Part shown: positions 61,862 through 64,000 of the stretch, one piece after another
How the letters are laid out: each line of letters begins with the position of its first letter
How positions within the stretch are numbered: position 1 is the first letter of the stretch
Assembly: GCF_001269885.1 (NCBI RefSeq)
Contig: NZ_LHVH01000019.1
Location: forward strand, 186,001-250,000
DNA length: 64,000 bases
Origin: Pseudomonas kilonensis
GTDB taxonomy: Bacteria; Pseudomonadota; Gammaproteobacteria; Pseudomonadales; Pseudomonadaceae
Direction: 5' to 3'
Translations under genes and position numbers: made by a program
Notes under the pieces: generated by a model
Seen by the model: only the letters and a program-made list of their open reading frames with translations
Databases searched by the model: none
What the model was told of the DNA's origin: nothing

Positions 61862-62746
61862 TCACTCCGCGCTCAACTCCCACAACACATCCAGCACATG
61901 TTGCGTAGGCCGTTCGATGTCCCGACTGCGGTGGGCAATACCCAGTTGACGCCACAATAAGGGCTTTAATGGCCGCATGACGATCCTGTTATCGAGCAAT
62001 GGCGTGGCCGCCTCATGGGGCAACAACGTCGCACCATATCCCGCCGCCACCAGGCTTTTGATCGCGTCGTTGTAGTTCAGTTGAATGCGCGGCGCAGGCT
62101 GCTGCCCATCGCTGGCGAACCACTCCGCCGTCAAGCGCGAAAGGCGTGTGGTGGCGTCATTCAAAATCAATGGTTGAGCGGACAGCCAGTCGGGGGTCAC
62201 AACCTCCGGGGACTCCCAGCGAGCCGGCAAGAAGGCCATGACCGGGTCCCGTCGCCACGGCTCGATCCGCAAACCCTTCACCGGGGACTGCGGCAGCGCG
62301 ACCAAACCAACCTCCAAAGCGCCCTCGGCAAGTTTCTTCAAGGTTTCCTGGGAGGTGAGCACTGCGACTTGTACATCGATCGCGGGGTGGCGTTGGCTCA
62401 ATGTCTCCAACGCATGCGGCAGCAACTGTGCGATGGCCCCTGTGGAGGCGCCTAGCCGCACACGCCCGGCCAATCCTTGAACCTGACGTTCGACGTCCTC
62501 AAGCGCCTGCTCTGCATCTGCCAATAGGCGCCGCGCGCGTTCTACCAGCGTGTTCCCTATCGCTGAAGGCTGAACGCGGCCACGCGTGCGTGACAACAGC
62601 TTGCCGCCCACGCGCGCCTCCAGGTCGGCGATATGCAGACTGACGGTGGGCGGCGCAAGGTGCAGCGCACGAGCGGCCTCGGCAAACGATCCCAGGTCGG
62701 CAATCGCCACCAGCGTGCGCAGACGGTCCAGGCTGATTTCGCGCAT
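61862..62746 (-). CDS. LysR-family transcriptional regulator
   Basis: 294 residues. HTH ISLDRLRTLVAIADLGSFAEAARALHLAPPTVSLHIADLEARVGGKLL, then an effector domain (~90-290). It is divergent from argC with 113 bp between the starts, so it may regulate argC or itself; the gap has AT-rich GAATTTCATCGTTTATAAATTC, an imperfect palindrome GAATTT...AAATTC that could be an operator. Confidence 0.92.
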   Translation of the reverse strand: MREISLDRLRTLVAIADLGSFAEAARALHLAPPTVSLHIADLEARVGGKLLSRTRGRVQPSAIGNTLVERARRLLADAEQALEDVERQVQGLAGRVRLGASTGAIAQLLPHALETLSQRHPAIDVQVAVLTSQETLKKLAEGALEVGLVALPQSPVKGLRIEPWRRDPVMAFLPARWESPEVVTPDWLSAQPLILNDATTRLSRLTAEWFASDGQQPAPRIQLNYNDAIKSLVAAGYGATLLPHEAATPLLDNRIVMRPLKPLLWRQLGIAHRSRDIERPTQHVLDVLWELSAE

Positions 62747-62859
62747 GAGGATTTCCTTGTTCAGAAAAACTGAATTTCATCGTTTATAAATTCAACTTTT
62801 CCTATCTTAGAGCGTCGCTGAAGATTGGGCTCCTGATTTCCAATGTCCGAGAGCATTCC

Positions 62860-63789
62860 ATGGCAAGTCCCCTTGTATTCATCGATGGCGACCAAGGCAC
62901 CACCGGGTTGCAAATCCACCAACGTCTGCGCGAGCGCAGCGATCTGCGGCTTTTCACACTCAGCCCTGAACATCGCAAGGATCCGCAACGTCGCGCCGAA
63001 GCCATCAACCACTGCGACATCGCGATTCTCTGCTTGCCCGACCAAGCCGCCCGCGACGCTGTAGCGACCCTCGAAAATTCCGCCGTTCGGGTGATCGATG
63101 CGAGTTCGGCGCACCGCACCCATGCAGACTGGACCTATGGATTCGCAGAGATGAATCCGCAACAGGCCCAGCGCATCGCCGCTGCGCGGCGGGTCAGCAA
63201 TCCCGGTTGCTATCCAACGGGGGCGATTGGGTTGCTGCGGCCATTGCTGGAGGCCGGATTAGTGCCCAGCGATTACCCGCTGAACATTCATGCCGTGTCG
63301 GGTTATTCCGGAAAAGGACGCGTCGGCGTGCAAGAGCATGAGGGAGCAGGCGCAGCTCAAGCGTCAGCGTTTCAGGTCTATGGGCTGGGGCTGGCACACA
63401 AACATATTCCGGAGATTCAGCAGCAAAGCGGGCTGACGGAGCGGCCGATGTTTGTGCCGGCCTATGGCGCTTTTCGGCAGGGGATCGTGCTGACCATACC
63501 CTTGCAAACCCGGTTGTTGGCGCCAGGCGTGAGCGCGGTGCAGTTGCATGCCTGTCTGATGCAGCACTACGCCGATACGCGCCATGTACAGGTGATGTCG
63601 ATGCAAGAAGCTAAAGCGTTGACGTCCCTTGATCCTCAAGCGCTTAACGGAACCGATGATTTGCGCTTGTCGGTGTTCGAGAATGATGAGACCGGGCAAG
63701 TTTTGCTGGCCGCGGTGTTTGACAATCTTGGGAAGGGCGCCGCTGGCGCGGCGGTGCAGAATCTGAACTTGATGCTTGCAGGCGCATGA
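62860..63789 (+). CDS. argC: N-acetyl-gamma-glutamyl-phosphate reductase, type 2
   Basis: 309 residues, the length of the short (type 2) ArgC group, not the ~345-residue type 1. N-terminal nucleotide motif [13 protein letters not shown], catalytic cysteine in [13 protein letters not shown], the SGYSGKGR and HKHIPEI segments, and the C-terminal [20 protein letters not shown]. It reduces N-acetylglutamyl phosphate to the semialdehyde in arginine synthesis. It may be a second copy, since pseudomonads normally carry a separate type 1 argC (known of the genus, not seen here). Divergent from a LysR gene. Confidence 0.94.
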   Translation: MASPLVFIDGDQGTTGLQIHQRLRERSDLRLFTLSPEHRKDPQRRAEAINHCDIAILCLPDQAARDAVATLENSAVRVIDASSAHRTHADWTYGFAEMNPQQAQRIAAARRVSNPGCYPTGAIGLLRPLLEAGLVPSDYPLNIHAVSGYSGKGRVGVQEHEGAGAAQASAFQVYGLGLAHKHIPEIQQQSGLTERPMFVPAYGAFRQGIVLTIPLQTRLLAPGVSAVQLHACLMQHYADTRHVQVMSMQEAKALTSLDPQALNGTDDLRLSVFENDETGQVLLAAVFDNLGKGAAGAAVQNLNLMLAGA

Positions 63790-63817
63790 CCGAGCAAATC
63801 AGCCCGAAGCCCTGACT

Positions 63818-64000
63818 TCAATGGGTAGCGGGAATATTCTGTTTGGGCATGAAGAATCGAGCAAATAGCTCAGATTGTGACTTGATATTTAATTTAGCGT
63901 AAATGTTGCGGCGGTGAACCTTTATGGTCTCCGCCGAGAGGGACAGCTTTCCGGCTATTTCCTTATTGGAGAAGCCGCTGAGTAACAAACGGAGTACGTC
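63818..64000 (-). CDS. LuxR-type HTH regulator, C-terminal end only
   Basis: The minus-strand frame runs from the window edge to a TGA at 63818-63820 and encodes the last 60 residues: DVLRLLLSGFSNKEIAGKLS, then LSAETIKVHRRNIYAKLN and SQSELFARFF. This is a complete LuxR-type HTH (GFSNKEIAxKLxxSxxTVKxH pattern). The N-terminal half is outside the window, so receiver, autoinducer or LAL type cannot be told. It converges on argC. Confidence 0.85.
   Translation of the reverse strand, partial: DVLRLLLSGFSNKEIAGKLSLSAETIKVHRRNIYAKLNIKSQSELFARFFMPKQNIPATH

Overview
The window looks like chromosome of a fluorescent-group Pseudomonas. The evidence is the high-GC coding style, OprD and OprI-type genes, ANR-type regulatory boxes, and many copies of the 'GTGGGAGCGAGCTTGCTCGCGAA' REP palindrome. 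No species can be named from sequence alone. It is ordinary chromosome with several accessory patches. No ribosomal RNA, tRNA, CRISPR array, prophage or intact insertion sequence was seen.

Layout. 0-3 kb: start of a REC-domain response regulator (cut by the window edge) and a PNPOx-like/ferredoxin-reductase/2Fe-2S fusion. 2.9-4.9 kb: a tandem REP array bracketed by an inverted long repeat, a GNAT enzyme and a truncated VOC relic. 4.9-6.7 kb: an amidase. 6.9-13.2 kb: a tightly overlapping seven-gene operon (thermostable-hemolysin family protein, ANL ligase, haem-oxygenase-like diiron enzyme, SDR, exported TPR protein, OmpR-type regulator, sensor kinase). It reads as a small-molecule pathway with its own two-component system and is the best candidate for an undescribed system. 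14.0-19.9 kb: a sulfane-sulfur detoxification operon (persulfide dioxygenase-like, DUF442-SQR fusion, TauE, two half-size YeeE/YedE proteins) divergent from a FisR-type sigma-54 activator, with a good -24/-12 promoter.

19.9-34.5 kb: a low-oxygen/energy-stress block with four tandem-USP proteins, a P-type ATPase, a Met/His-rich periplasmic protein, MgtC/DUF4010, a GNAT enzyme, phosphoketolase, a beta-CASP nuclease-like protein and an Fnr-family regulator. Most transcription units carry a TTGAT-N4-ATCAA box about 60-110 bp before the start codon. 34.6-40 kb: HD-GYP phosphodiesterase, an OprI-like pseudogene, an EamA exporter with a divergent LysR gene, and an OprD porin. 40-46.2 kb: an extracytosolic flavinylation/electron-transfer system (ApbE, PepSY-flavodoxin-CysJ-like reductase, DUF2271 carrying a flavinylation motif, PepSY protein) with a divergent two-component system. 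46.3-49.3 kb: GntR regulator, MFS transporter and amidohydrolase, a small catabolic unit. 49.4-55.7 kb: PAS-rich HWE kinase with a receiver protein, HIT protein, secreted cupin-CMD protein and LysR regulator.

55.8-58.8 kb is a lower-GC accessory islet with DUF1353, DUF6124 and DUF805 genes and palindromic repeats. The leader of the DUF6124 gene carries what I read as a C4 antisense RNA: its loops are complementary to the gene's ribosome-binding site, and a second copy of the target lies upstream. 58.8-64 kb: ABC exporter, membrane protein, LysR regulator divergent from argC, and the end of a LuxR-type regulator.
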